In this document: positions 1-6,933 of the stretch, piece after piece
Layout: each line of letters opens with the position of its first letter
Numbering within the stretch: position 1 is the stretch's first letter
NCBI GenBank assembly: GCA_905208635.1
Contig: CAJLPX010000055.1
Span: 1-7,402 of the forward strand
DNA: 7,402 nt
Origin: an uncultured Collinsella sp.
GTDB taxonomy: Bacteria; Actinomycetota; Coriobacteriia; Coriobacteriales; Coriobacteriaceae
Direction: 5' to 3'
Notes under the pieces: generated by a model
Told to the model about the DNA's origin: nothing
Seen by the model: only the letters and a program-made list of their open reading frames with translations
Database searches by the model: none
Program-made: the position numbers and the translations under genes

Positions 1-8
1 CTCCTATT
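1..8 (-). promoter_or_regulatory. Shine-Dalgarno-like motif at window edge, likely for a further downstream gene
   Basis: On the minus strand the last eight bases of the window read AATAGGAG, 18 bases after the nrdB stop. The matching start codon would lie just beyond the edge, so the operon probably continues. The gene itself cannot be seen. Confidence 0.4.
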
Positions 9-26
9 CTGATGTCTTTGGTTTTC

Positions 27-1070
27 TTATAAATCGTCTATCAGTGCGGTGCTCTTGGCGTAGGCGGTACTGCGTGCCTCAAAGAAATCGGTCTTGACCA
101 TGTTGGCGTCGGCGTACTGGCTGACCCATTCCATGCTCTCCGGTTCGCTCTCAAAGCCTGGATACAATGCGGGATAGCCAAGGCTCGTCCAGCGGAGGTT
201 GCCGAGATAGCGGATGTAATCGCTGATCATCTGCCGGTTCAGCCCCGGGATGTCGTCGCCGATTACATAATGCCCCCATGCGATCTCCTGCTCCACGCCC
301 TCACGCATCATCTCGCGCAGCGCTTGTACGCTCTCGGCGGTGAACAACTCCGGCTGCTCCTTTTGCAGCTCCGTGATGATATTGCGGAACAGCCACAAGT
401 GCGTGTTCTCATCGCGGTTTATGTAGCGAATCTCCTGCGCCGAGCCGGGCATCTTCCCGTTTCGGGAGAGATTGTAGAAGAACATAAAGCCGCTGTAAAA
501 ATAGATGCCCTCCAAAATATAGTTTGCCATCATCACGCGCAGCAGCGTGGGAGCGTCCTTCCGCTCCTGAAACTCGTTGTAGCAGTCCCCAATGAAGGTG
601 TTGCGGCGCAGCAGATGCTCGTCCGTTTTCCATTGGTAGAGGATGTCATTGCGCTCCACGGGGGAACAGATGGTGTCGAGCATATAGCTGTAGCTCTGTG
701 AGTGGACACACTCCTGAAACGCCTGAATGGACAGGCAGAGATTGACCTCGTTGGCGGTAATGTAGGCGCCGATATTAGGCAGGTTCGCTGTCTGAATGGA
801 ATCCAAAAAGACAAGAAAACTCAGAATTTTATCGTAGGCGCTGCGCTCGGCTGACAGCAGGCGGGGATAGTCCTTCACATCCTGCGAGAGATTGATCTCC
901 TCAGGGATCCAAAAGTTGTTCATGGCCTGCCGGTACCAGTCGCTGACCCAAGCGTACTTCATATTGTTGAAGTCGTTGAGGTTGGTGGTATTGCCGCCGA
1001 TCATGCGCCGCAGGCGCACATCAGGGTCGCCCTCCGGGTTAAAGAGGGGCTTTTTCTTCAGTTCCGTCAT
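27..1070 (-). CDS. nrdB: Class Ia ribonucleoside-diphosphate reductase, beta (radical-generating) subunit
   Basis: A 347-residue ferritin-like subunit that uses a dimetal centre and O2 to make the tyrosyl radical passed to NrdA. Metal ligands align with E. coli R2: D90 (FLDSIQ), E120 and H123 (ECVHSQSY), E187 (LEGIYFY), and E221 and H224 (RDENTH). The radical residue is Y127, so this is not the phenylalanine-bearing class Ic type of Chlamydia. Y337 near the C-terminus (ARSTAY) is the probable equivalent of E. coli Y356 in the radical pathway, and the tail ending STALIDDL should dock into NrdA. I chose the ATG at 1070: it has AAGGAGG 5 bases upstream, whereas the in-frame ATG at 1133 lies inside nrdA and would add 21 residues unlike the family. 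Whether the metals are di-iron or manganese-containing cannot be read from sequence. No nrdI or maintenance ferredoxin is seen in the window. Confidence 0.96.
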   Translation of the reverse strand: MTELKKKPLFNPEGDPDVRLRRMIGGNTTNLNDFNNMKYAWVSDWYRQAMNNFWIPEEINLSQDVKDYPRLLSAERSAYDKILSFLVFLDSIQTANLPNIGAYITANEVNLCLSIQAFQECVHSQSYSYMLDTICSPVERNDILYQWKTDEHLLRRNTFIGDCYNEFQERKDAPTLLRVMMANYILEGIYFYSGFMFFYNLSRNGKMPGSAQEIRYINRDENTHLWLFRNIITELQKEQPELFTAESVQALREMMREGVEQEIAWGHYVIGDDIPGLNRQMISDYIRYLGNLRWTSLGYPALYPGFESEPESMEWVSQYADANMVKTDFFEARSTAYAKSTALIDDL

Positions 1071-1075
1071 GCTAT

Positions 1076-1082
1076 CCTCCTT
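1076..1082 (-). promoter_or_regulatory. nrdB ribosome binding site overlapping the nrdA stop codon
   Basis: Read on the minus strand the junction is TAAGGAGGATAGCATG. The nrdA stop TAA shares its two As with the AAGGAGG Shine-Dalgarno of nrdB, and the ATG follows after 5 bases. This fixes the nrdB start at 1070 and implies that ribosomes ending nrdA reload on nrdB, suiting two subunits needed in matched amounts. Confidence 0.85.
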
Positions 1083-3597
1083 ATGACGAGCAGCTTTCGC
1101 AGGCCTCGACCTCAAGGGCCTTGCTGCGGACATAGTAAATGGTCTTGACGCCGGCCCTCCACGCCTCCAAATACAGTCTGAGCACCTGACGCATGGAATA
1201 GTCGTTGGTGATATAGAGATTCATGCTCTGCGCCTGGTCAATATGTCTCTGGCGAAGGCCCGCGGCGCGTACCGACCAGCTTTGGTCGATTAGATGCGCT
1301 GCCTTATAGTACCACCATGTGTCCATAGAAAGCTCCGGAGCAACGCGGGGCAGCATGCTGCCCTTTTTTTCCTCTAAAAAGAATTTCTTCATAATTGGAT
1401 CTATGCCCGCCGACGTGCCGGAGAGGATAGATGTGCTGGAGGTCGGTGCGACCGCCAGCAGATAGGCGTTGCGCATTCCCTGCACCGCCACCGTTTTCGC
1501 AAGCGCCCGCCACTTTTCGGAGGTATAACCCCGCTTTTCAAAATACGCGCCCGTCTGCCAGTCGCTGCCCTCAAAGAGCGCGTAACGACCCTTTTCCCGT
1601 GCCAGAGCTGTGTCCGCCTTGACAGCGGCGTAGTTGATGAGCTCGAACACTGCGTCGGTGAAGGCAAGGTGCTCATCGCTCTCCCAGCGGATGCCGCGCT
1701 TTGCCAGCATGTGGTGGTAGCCGCTGACGCCCAGGCCGATGCTGCGGTACTTCTGATTGGTAAGCCGCGCGTATTCCAACGGGTAGAAGTTGAGGTCGAT
1801 CACATTATCCAGTGCGCGGATGGCCGTTTCCACCGTGCGTTCCATATAGGCCTCGTCCTCCACCGGCAGATTACCGAGAGACAGACTCGCCAGATTGCAG
1901 ACCACAAACTCACCTGGGCGTGTGGCCGTCACCACTATTGTGTCGCCGTTCTCCGTGTGCACCTCAGTGCTGATGTGCTCGATGGGTGCCATGTTCTGCG
2001 CGATCTCCGTACAGAGATTGGAGCAATAGATCATTCCCGTGTGGCCGTTTGGGTTCATATGATTTACACTGTCTCGATTGAAAGCGAAGGGCGTGCCGGT
2101 CTCCACTGCCGAGCGAAGCACCAGCCGCACGATGTCCTTGACGGTGACGCTGCGCTTTTCGATGCGCGGGTCATTGACGCAGTCCAGATACCGCTTCTCC
2201 CATTCTGTACCCCAGTAATCCTCCAGTGCGTAGCCCTTGACCGTGAGGATCTCATGCGGACACATGAGATGCCACGGCGCGTCTATGTTCTCCTCCGCCA
2301 GTCGCCAGAAGAGATCCGGATAGCACACGGCGGGAAACACATCATGTGCCTTCATGCGGTCGTCGCCGTTGTTGGTGCGCAGTTGAAGGAATTCCGGCAG
2401 ATCCCGGTGCCATGCGTCTAAGTAAACCGCCACAGCGCCCTGCCGCATCCCCAACTGATCCACCGCCACGGCGGTGTCGTTGACCAGCCGGATCCAGCGG
2501 ATAACACCGCCCGCCGCCCCTTGAAAGCCGCGGATGGTGCTGCCTGCAGCGCGCACCTTACCGAAGTACATCCCCATTCCACCGCCGAATTTAGAGACCT
2601 TTGCGAAGTTGTCCAGCGAGCGGTAGATGCCGTCCAGACTGTCCGGCACAGTGTCCACAAAGCAGCTTGAAAGCTGATGGTAGGGCTTTCGTGCGTTGGA
2701 CATGGTAGGTGTCGCCATCGTGACCTCCATACGGCTGAGCATATCGTAAAAGCGTTTTACCCACCCCATGCGGTCAGAGCCTTCGTTCATAGCAAGATGC
2801 AGCGCGATACCCAAAAACATCTCCTGCGGTGTTTCCAGCGGCACGCGGCTGCGTGACTGGATCACATAGCGTTTGAGCAGCAGGTCAAGGCCGGAGTAGG
2901 TGAACAGCTCGTCCCGTTCCGGGCAGAGAAAGTCCTCCGCCATGGCAATCTCCTCGTGGGTATAGTGGGCAAGGATATAGTCACCGTAGAGTCCCTTATC
3001 CGTCAGATAGCGAAGCCTGCCATAGAGGTCGCCGACGCCGCGCCCCTCCCATTCCTGTGCGTTGCGACAGCGAAAGGAGTGGTTCAGAAGCCGCGCCGCG
3101 ATGAACTCCCACTTGGGTGCCTCTGCCGTAGTCAGCTCTACCGCCGCCTTGGTCAGTGCCTCAGCCCGCTCATCCTCCGTCATGCCCGGGCGACAGAAAC
3201 TCTCAAACTTCATTTGAAGCGCCGCGAGGGAGTAGACTTCCTCGGTAAAATCCATCTGGATGCGGCGCAGCACCTCGTCAAGCGAGTCATCCCCCACCGT
3301 CCGCGCGATGGTATGCCGGACACGGCGCAGCGCAGACCGCTTTTCGCGGTAGAGGATGTACGCCTTGGCCACCTCATAGTGTCCGCGCTCCATGAGCGTT
3401 CGCTCCACCTCGTCCTGCACACGTTCTACGGTGAGCGGCACTGTGACGGAGAGATTGTTGAGAACGGTGGCGAGGATCTCATCCATCTCTCTGCTCCCGA
3501 TCTCCTTGCCCTGTCCGTCAAACGCCTTTTTCATGGCGTTGAAAATTTTCTCCTGTTGAAAGGGAACAGACTCCCCGTTTCGTTTTCTGATCTCCAT
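1081..3597 (-). CDS. nrdA: Class Ia ribonucleoside-diphosphate reductase, alpha (catalytic) subunit
   Basis: An 838-residue catalytic subunit that reduces ribonucleoside diphosphates to deoxyribonucleotides; longer than E. coli NrdA (761). Residues 1-95 are an ATP-cone (opening MEIRKRNGESVPFQQEKI), the site through which ATP and dATP usually set overall activity. Active-site residues align with E. coli: C312 in LSSCF (C225), N527, C529 and E531 in SNLCTEI (N437, C439, E441) and C567 in FVVCNL (C462). The radical-transfer pair Y821-Y822 and a C-terminal CESC (C833, C836), which shuttles reducing power from thioredoxin or glutaredoxin, are present. No key residue is missing. I chose the ATG at 3597 because AGAGGA lies 5 bases upstream and the protein then begins at the ATP-cone; an in-frame GTG at 3624 would add nine residues. 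nrdB follows after 10 bases. No NrdR-box-like palindrome is visible in the gap upstream. Confidence 0.96.
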   Translation of the reverse strand: MEIRKRNGESVPFQQEKIFNAMKKAFDGQGKEIGSREMDEILATVLNNLSVTVPLTVERVQDEVERTLMERGHYEVAKAYILYREKRSALRRVRHTIARTVGDDSLDEVLRRIQMDFTEEVYSLAALQMKFESFCRPGMTEDERAEALTKAAVELTTAEAPKWEFIAARLLNHSFRCRNAQEWEGRGVGDLYGRLRYLTDKGLYGDYILAHYTHEEIAMAEDFLCPERDELFTYSGLDLLLKRYVIQSRSRVPLETPQEMFLGIALHLAMNEGSDRMGWVKRFYDMLSRMEVTMATPTMSNARKPYHQLSSCFVDTVPDSLDGIYRSLDNFAKVSKFGGGMGMYFGKVRAAGSTIRGFQGAAGGVIRWIRLVNDTAVAVDQLGMRQGAVAVYLDAWHRDLPEFLQLRTNNGDDRMKAHDVFPAVCYPDLFWRLAEENIDAPWHLMCPHEILTVKGYALEDYWGTEWEKRYLDCVNDPRIEKRSVTVKDIVRLVLRSAVETGTPFAFNRDSVNHMNPNGHTGMIYCSNLCTEIAQNMAPIEHISTEVHTENGDTIVVTATRPGEFVVCNLASLSLGNLPVEDEAYMERTVETAIRALDNVIDLNFYPLEYARLTNQKYRSIGLGVSGYHHMLAKRGIRWESDEHLAFTDAVFELINYAAVKADTALAREKGRYALFEGSDWQTGAYFEKRGYTSEKWRALAKTVAVQGMRNAYLLAVAPTSSTSILSGTSAGIDPIMKKFFLEEKKGSMLPRVAPELSMDTWWYYKAAHLIDQSWSVRAAGLRQRHIDQAQSMNLYITNDYSMRQVLRLYLEAWRAGVKTIYYVRSKALEVEACESCSS

Positions 3598-3602
3598 TTC
3601 GA

Positions 3603-3608
3603 TCCTCT
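3603..3608 (-). promoter_or_regulatory. nrdA ribosome binding site supporting the ATG start
   Basis: AGAGGA lies 5 bases before the ATG at 3597. The competing in-frame GTG at 3624 has only AAAAGGA about 8 bases upstream and is a weaker start codon. The choice is favoured but not settled by sequence alone. Confidence 0.6.
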
Positions 3609-3645
3609 CATCTTCTCCGGTCACTTCTCATGTCCTTTTGAGCAA

Positions 3646-3681
3646 AGAGCGGGCAAGCGCAGTATCACGCTTGCCCGCTCT
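3646..3681. terminator. Perfect 14-bp inverted repeat between fprA and nrdA; possible terminator or leader hairpin
   Basis: The arms 3646-3659 and 3668-3681 are exact reverse complements (AGAGCGGGCAAGCG) around an 8-base loop, so a very stable GC-rich hairpin forms on either strand. On the plus strand it is followed by G and five Ts (3682-3687), like an intrinsic terminator, but no plus-strand gene is seen. On the minus strand, the direction of the genes, it is followed only by TTGCTC, a weak U-tract. It could terminate poorly after fprA, act bidirectionally, or sit in the nrdAB leader as a stabilising or attenuating structure. The hairpin is certain; its role is not. Confidence 0.6.
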
Positions 3682-3762
3682 GTTTTTGAAAGCCGGTTTT
3701 TCTGCAGCCGACGCGGCGGGGCTGTTTGTTGTCTGTTGTCTTGGTTTTGGCTTTCCTGCCAG

Positions 3763-4974
3763 TTACTTCATAGATTCCAGAATGGCGTCCGCCAGTGCTT
3801 CCAGCTCAGTGCGCTTGTCCGTGCCCATGGACGAGGCGAGGCTGAGCCGCTCGTTGAGCACCGTCATGTTCTTAAGCTCATCGTTGACGAATTTCTGCAT
3901 GAGGTCACCGGACTTCACCGCCCATGAGCCGTTTTCAATGATGGCAAAGGTGCGGTTTTGCAGATTCAGTGCCTTCATATCCATGAGGAAGTCATGCATG
4001 GCGGGGTAGATGCCGAGGTTGTAGGTCACAGAGGCCAGGACAATGTGACTGTACTTAAACGCCTCGGAGATCAGCTGGGAGACATGAGTGGAGGACACAT
4101 CGTACATCGCCACCTTGCTCATGCCCTTATCGCAGAGCGACGTCGCCAGCGCCTGCGCCGCGTTCTCCGTGTTGCCGTACATAGAGGCGTAGACGATGAG
4201 CACGCCCTGGGTCTCAGGGGCATAGCGGCTCCATGTGTCGTACTTTTCGATGAACCAGCCCAGATCCTTGCGCCACACGGGGCCGTGGAGCGGGCAGATG
4301 TACTTGATCTGATCCAAAACGCCGCCGGCCTTTTTCAGCAGGAGCTGGATGTGGGGGCCGTACTTGCCCACGATGTTGGTGAGGTAGCGGCGGGCGTCGT
4401 CCAGCCAGTCCCGCTCGAAGTCCACCTCGTCGGCGAACAGCTTGCCGTCCAGCGCGCCGAAGGTGCCGAAGGCGTCGGCGGAAAAGAGGACGCCTTCGGT
4501 GACGTCGAGGGTCACCATGGCCTCCGGCCAGTGAACCATAGGCGCGCCCACAAAGGTGACGGTGTGCTTGCCGAAGGAGAAGGTGTCGCCCTCCTTCACC
4601 TCGATGCACTCATGTCCGTCCACATGGAAGCCGAACTGCCGCATGAGCATGAATGCCTTCTCGTTGGAGATCAGTTTCACCTTGGGATGGCGCAGCAGGA
4701 TCTCCTCGATGCAGGCGGCGTGATCCGGCTCCAGATGGTTGACCAGCAGGTAGTCCAGCTCGCGGCCATCCAGCACATACGCCAGATTTTCCAAAAGCTG
4801 GCGGCAGGCAGACCAGTCCACCGTGTCAAAGAGCACCGTCTTTTCATCCAGCAGGCAGTAGGCGTTGTAGCTTACGCCCCGGGGAATGGGAAAGCAGTTT
4901 TCAAACAGGGCCAGGCGATGGTCGTTGGCGCCCACCCAGTAGAGGTCGTTCGTTACTTTACGCACGCAATACAT
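3763..4974 (-). CDS. fprA: FprA-type flavodiiron protein (rubredoxin-linked O2/NO reductase)
   Basis: A 403-residue A-type flavoprotein, the normal length for the two-domain class. Residues 1-250 form a metallo-beta-lactamase-like domain holding the diiron site. All ligands are visible at the expected spacing: H80, E82 and D84 in NHLEPDH, H148 in MVHWPE, D167 in SADAFG and H230 in PLHGPV. Residues about 257-403 are a flavodoxin domain, with the FMN phosphate loop around ASMYGNTE (263-270). Such proteins reduce O2 to water, or NO to N2O, in the cytoplasm of anaerobes, taking electrons from rubredoxin or a rubredoxin-like partner. No rubredoxin or oxidoreductase domain is fused to this copy; the rubredoxin domain sits at the end of the gene just upstream, 23 bases away, which makes that fusion the likely donor. 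The ATG at 4974 has AAGGAGG 9 bases upstream and gives the normal N-terminus. Whether O2 or NO is the main substrate cannot be told from sequence. Confidence 0.95.
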   Translation of the reverse strand: MYCVRKVTNDLYWVGANDHRLALFENCFPIPRGVSYNAYCLLDEKTVLFDTVDWSACRQLLENLAYVLDGRELDYLLVNHLEPDHAACIEEILLRHPKVKLISNEKAFMLMRQFGFHVDGHECIEVKEGDTFSFGKHTVTFVGAPMVHWPEAMVTLDVTEGVLFSADAFGTFGALDGKLFADEVDFERDWLDDARRYLTNIVGKYGPHIQLLLKKAGGVLDQIKYICPLHGPVWRKDLGWFIEKYDTWSRYAPETQGVLIVYASMYGNTENAAQALATSLCDKGMSKVAMYDVSSTHVSQLISEAFKYSHIVLASVTYNLGIYPAMHDFLMDMKALNLQNRTFAIIENGSWAVKSGDLMQKFVNDELKNMTVLNERLSLASSMGTDKRTELEALADAILESMK

Positions 4975-4997
4975 CTTATCTTGCCTCCTTCACGGCC

Positions 4998-6911
4998 TCA
5001 AGCCTTTACAAATTGATCCTTCGTCTCCGCGCACTCGGGACACACCCACTCGGCGGGAAGCTGCTCAAAGAGCGTACCGGGCGCGATCTCGCCGTCCTCG
5101 TCGCCCAACTCCGGCACATACTCGTAGCCGCAGCCGCTGCAGACGTAGCGGTCGCCGATGGGGGCGGGCTTCGGCGGCGTGGGCCGCTTCATCTTTACCA
5201 TGGGCGGCGCGGGCAGCTTTTCGCCGCTATCCAGCGCGGCAGTGAGCAGGGGCAGGATCTCCTCCACATCGCCCACGATGCCGTAGTCGCAGTTCTTGAA
5301 GATAGGCGCGTTACCGTTCTTATTGATGGCCACGATGGTGGAGGCGTCCTTGATGCCCTTAAGGTGCTGGGATGCGCCGGAGATGCCGCAGGCGATGTAC
5401 AGATTGCCGGTGAACTTCTGACCGGACATACCCACATAGCGGTTCAGCGGCAGATATTTGAGAGTCTCCGCCACAGGGCGGGAAGAACCGATGGCCGCGC
5501 CGGCGGCCTTGGCCAGCGACTCTACCAGTTTCATGTTCTTTTTCTCCCCGATGCCCTTGCCCGCGGAGACCACCCGCTCCGCCTGCGGGATGGGCGTATC
5601 CATAGGGATGCCCACGGAGAAGTCGTGACCATCCTTCTTCAGCGCCGCCACAAGGTCGGCCACCTGCTGGGCAGCATCCCCCTCCCGGAAGATGGTCTTT
5701 TTGCGAATGCCGGTGATGGGCGCGGGTTTCTTGGCCGCCGAACGGCTCTCGCCGCCGGAGCTCTTGCCCAGCCTGCCCAACAGATGAGAGGCGATGACCA
5801 CCCGCTGGATCTCGTTAGTGCCCTCGTAGAGGGTGGTGATCTTGGCGTCGCGGTAGGCCCGTTCCACCTCCATGCCCTTGAGGTAGCCGCTGCCGCCGTG
5901 GATCTGCAAGGCATCGTTGGTGACCTCCAGCGCGATGTCCGAGGCGTACATCTTCGCCATGGCGGACTCCATGCCGTAAGGCGCGTGCTGCTCCTTCAGC
6001 TCCGCCGCGGAGTAAATGAGGAACCGGGCGCAGCGCAGCTTGGTGGCCATATCCGCCAGCTTGAAGGCGATGCTCTGCTGGGCCGCGATGGGCTTGCCGA
6101 ACTGGACGCGCTCCTTGGAATAGCTCAACGCGTGCTCAAACGCGCCCTGGGCGATGCCCAGCGCCTGCGCGGCGATGCCGATGCGTCCGCCGTCCAGCGT
6201 GGACATGGCAATCTTGAAGCCCTCGCCCTCCTTGCCCAATAGGTTTTCCTTGGGAACCTTCACGTCGTTGAAGATCAGCTCCGCCGTGGAGGAGGAGCGA
6301 ATACCCATCTTGTCATAGTGGTCGCCGAACTCAAAGCCCTTCCAGCCCTTCTCCACGATGAAAGCGGAGATGCCCCGGGTGCCGATGTCCGGCGTGGTGA
6401 CGGCGAAAACCACATAGGTGTCCGCCTTAGGGGCGTTGGTAATGAAGATCTTGCCGCCGTTGAGGAGGTAGTAGTCCCCCTTATCCAGCGCCGTGGTCTC
6501 CGTGCCGCCGGCGTCGGATCCGGCGTTGGTCTCCGTAAGGCCGAAGGCGCCGATCTTCTCGCCCTTGGCCAGCGGAACCAGATATTTCTTCTTCTGCTCC
6601 TCGGTGCCATAGGCGAAAATGGGCCATGAGCCGAGGGAGACGTGGGCGGAGAGGATTACGCCCGTGCCGCCGTCCACACGGGCCAGCTCCTCCACCGCGA
6701 TGGCGTAGCTCAGAGCATCAAGACCGGCACCGCCGTACTCCTTGGGGTAGGGAATGCCCATCCAGCCCAGCTTACCCAGCTTCTTGACAGCCTCCTCGGG
6801 AAACTCATTGTTCTGATCCATTAAAAATGCGAGGGGCTTGATCTCCTCCTCCGCAAAACTCCGGATCTTCGCGCGCAGCTCTTCGTGCGCCGACGTGGTT
6901 TGAAACAGCAT
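4998..6911 (-). CDS. Acyl-CoA dehydrogenase / EtfA FAD-domain / rubredoxin fusion protein
   Basis: A 637-residue, three-domain electron-transfer protein. Residues 1-382 are a complete short-chain (butyryl-CoA-like) acyl-CoA dehydrogenase: the first signature LTETNAGSD is at 125-133, QIHGGSGYLKG at 336-346, and the catalytic base is E363 of YEGTNEIQ. After a Lys/Pro/Ser-rich linker (383-400), residues about 443-555 match the FAD-binding C-terminal domain of EtfA: SSRP (R478), VGMSG (S496, where human ETF has a threonine), GISGASQH (H516), AINKNGNAPIF and DYGIVGD. A proline-rich linker (565-586) leads to rubredoxin (588-637), with iron ligands C591, C594, C624 and C627. The EtfA N-terminal domain and EtfB are absent. 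Inferred function: oxidation of an acyl-CoA to enoyl-CoA, with electrons passing FAD to FAD to Fe and then to the flavodiiron protein encoded 23 bases downstream. The start has an excellent ribosome site (AAGGAGG, 7 bases upstream). No signal peptide or membrane segment is seen, so it is cytoplasmic. Domain calls are firm; acyl chain preference and physiological direction are not known. Confidence 0.94.
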   Translation of the reverse strand: MLFQTTSAHEELRAKIRSFAEEEIKPLAFLMDQNNEFPEEAVKKLGKLGWMGIPYPKEYGGAGLDALSYAIAVEELARVDGGTGVILSAHVSLGSWPIFAYGTEEQKKKYLVPLAKGEKIGAFGLTETNAGSDAGGTETTALDKGDYYLLNGGKIFITNAPKADTYVVFAVTTPDIGTRGISAFIVEKGWKGFEFGDHYDKMGIRSSSTAELIFNDVKVPKENLLGKEGEGFKIAMSTLDGGRIGIAAQALGIAQGAFEHALSYSKERVQFGKPIAAQQSIAFKLADMATKLRCARFLIYSAAELKEQHAPYGMESAMAKMYASDIALEVTNDALQIHGGSGYLKGMEVERAYRDAKITTLYEGTNEIQRVVIASHLLGRLGKSSGGESRSAAKKPAPITGIRKKTIFREGDAAQQVADLVAALKKDGHDFSVGIPMDTPIPQAERVVSAGKGIGEKKNMKLVESLAKAAGAAIGSSRPVAETLKYLPLNRYVGMSGQKFTGNLYIACGISGASQHLKGIKDASTIVAINKNGNAPIFKNCDYGIVGDVEEILPLLTAALDSGEKLPAPPMVKMKRPTPPKPAPIGDRYVCSGCGYEYVPELGDEDGEIAPGTLFEQLPAEWVCPECAETKDQFVKA

Positions 6912-6933
6912 ACGGGTACCTCCTTTTAAAATT

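Noticed and set aside
415..715. NrdB as a class Ic (Chlamydia-like, radical-Tyr-less) subunit
   Set aside because: The residue at the radical position is tyrosine (Y127 in ECVHSQSY) and the first metal ligand is aspartate (D90), as in ordinary class Ia R2.
1071..1133. A longer nrdB start at 1133 adding 21 residues
   Set aside because: It lies within nrdA and adds an Arg/Ala-rich stretch absent from the family, while the ATG at 1070 has an ideal ribosome site.
2956..3927. Plus-strand open frame of 323 codons crossing nrdA, the gap and the end of fprA
   Set aside because: It runs across two real genes and a hairpin, with no domain likeness; it is a chance frame.
3958..5016. A 352-codon plus-strand frame opposite fprA
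   Set aside because: Mirror of the FprA reading frame with no recognisable motif; fprA has all its metal ligands and a good ribosome site.
5013..6242. A 409-codon open frame on the plus strand opposite the fusion gene
   Set aside because: It is antisense to a fully recognisable three-domain protein, shows only low-complexity Arg/Gly/Leu/Ala/His-rich sequence with no family likeness, and long antisense frames are expected opposite GC-rich genes.
27..6911. A base-composition step between the nrdAB half and the fusion gene, suggesting separate origins
   Set aside because: Hand counts of 60-base stretches gave 31 and 37 G+C in nrdA (1201-1260, 2401-2460), 41 and 31 in fprA (4441-4500, 4621-4680) and 43 in the fusion gene (5161-5220). 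The ranges overlap, so no clean boundary is supported.
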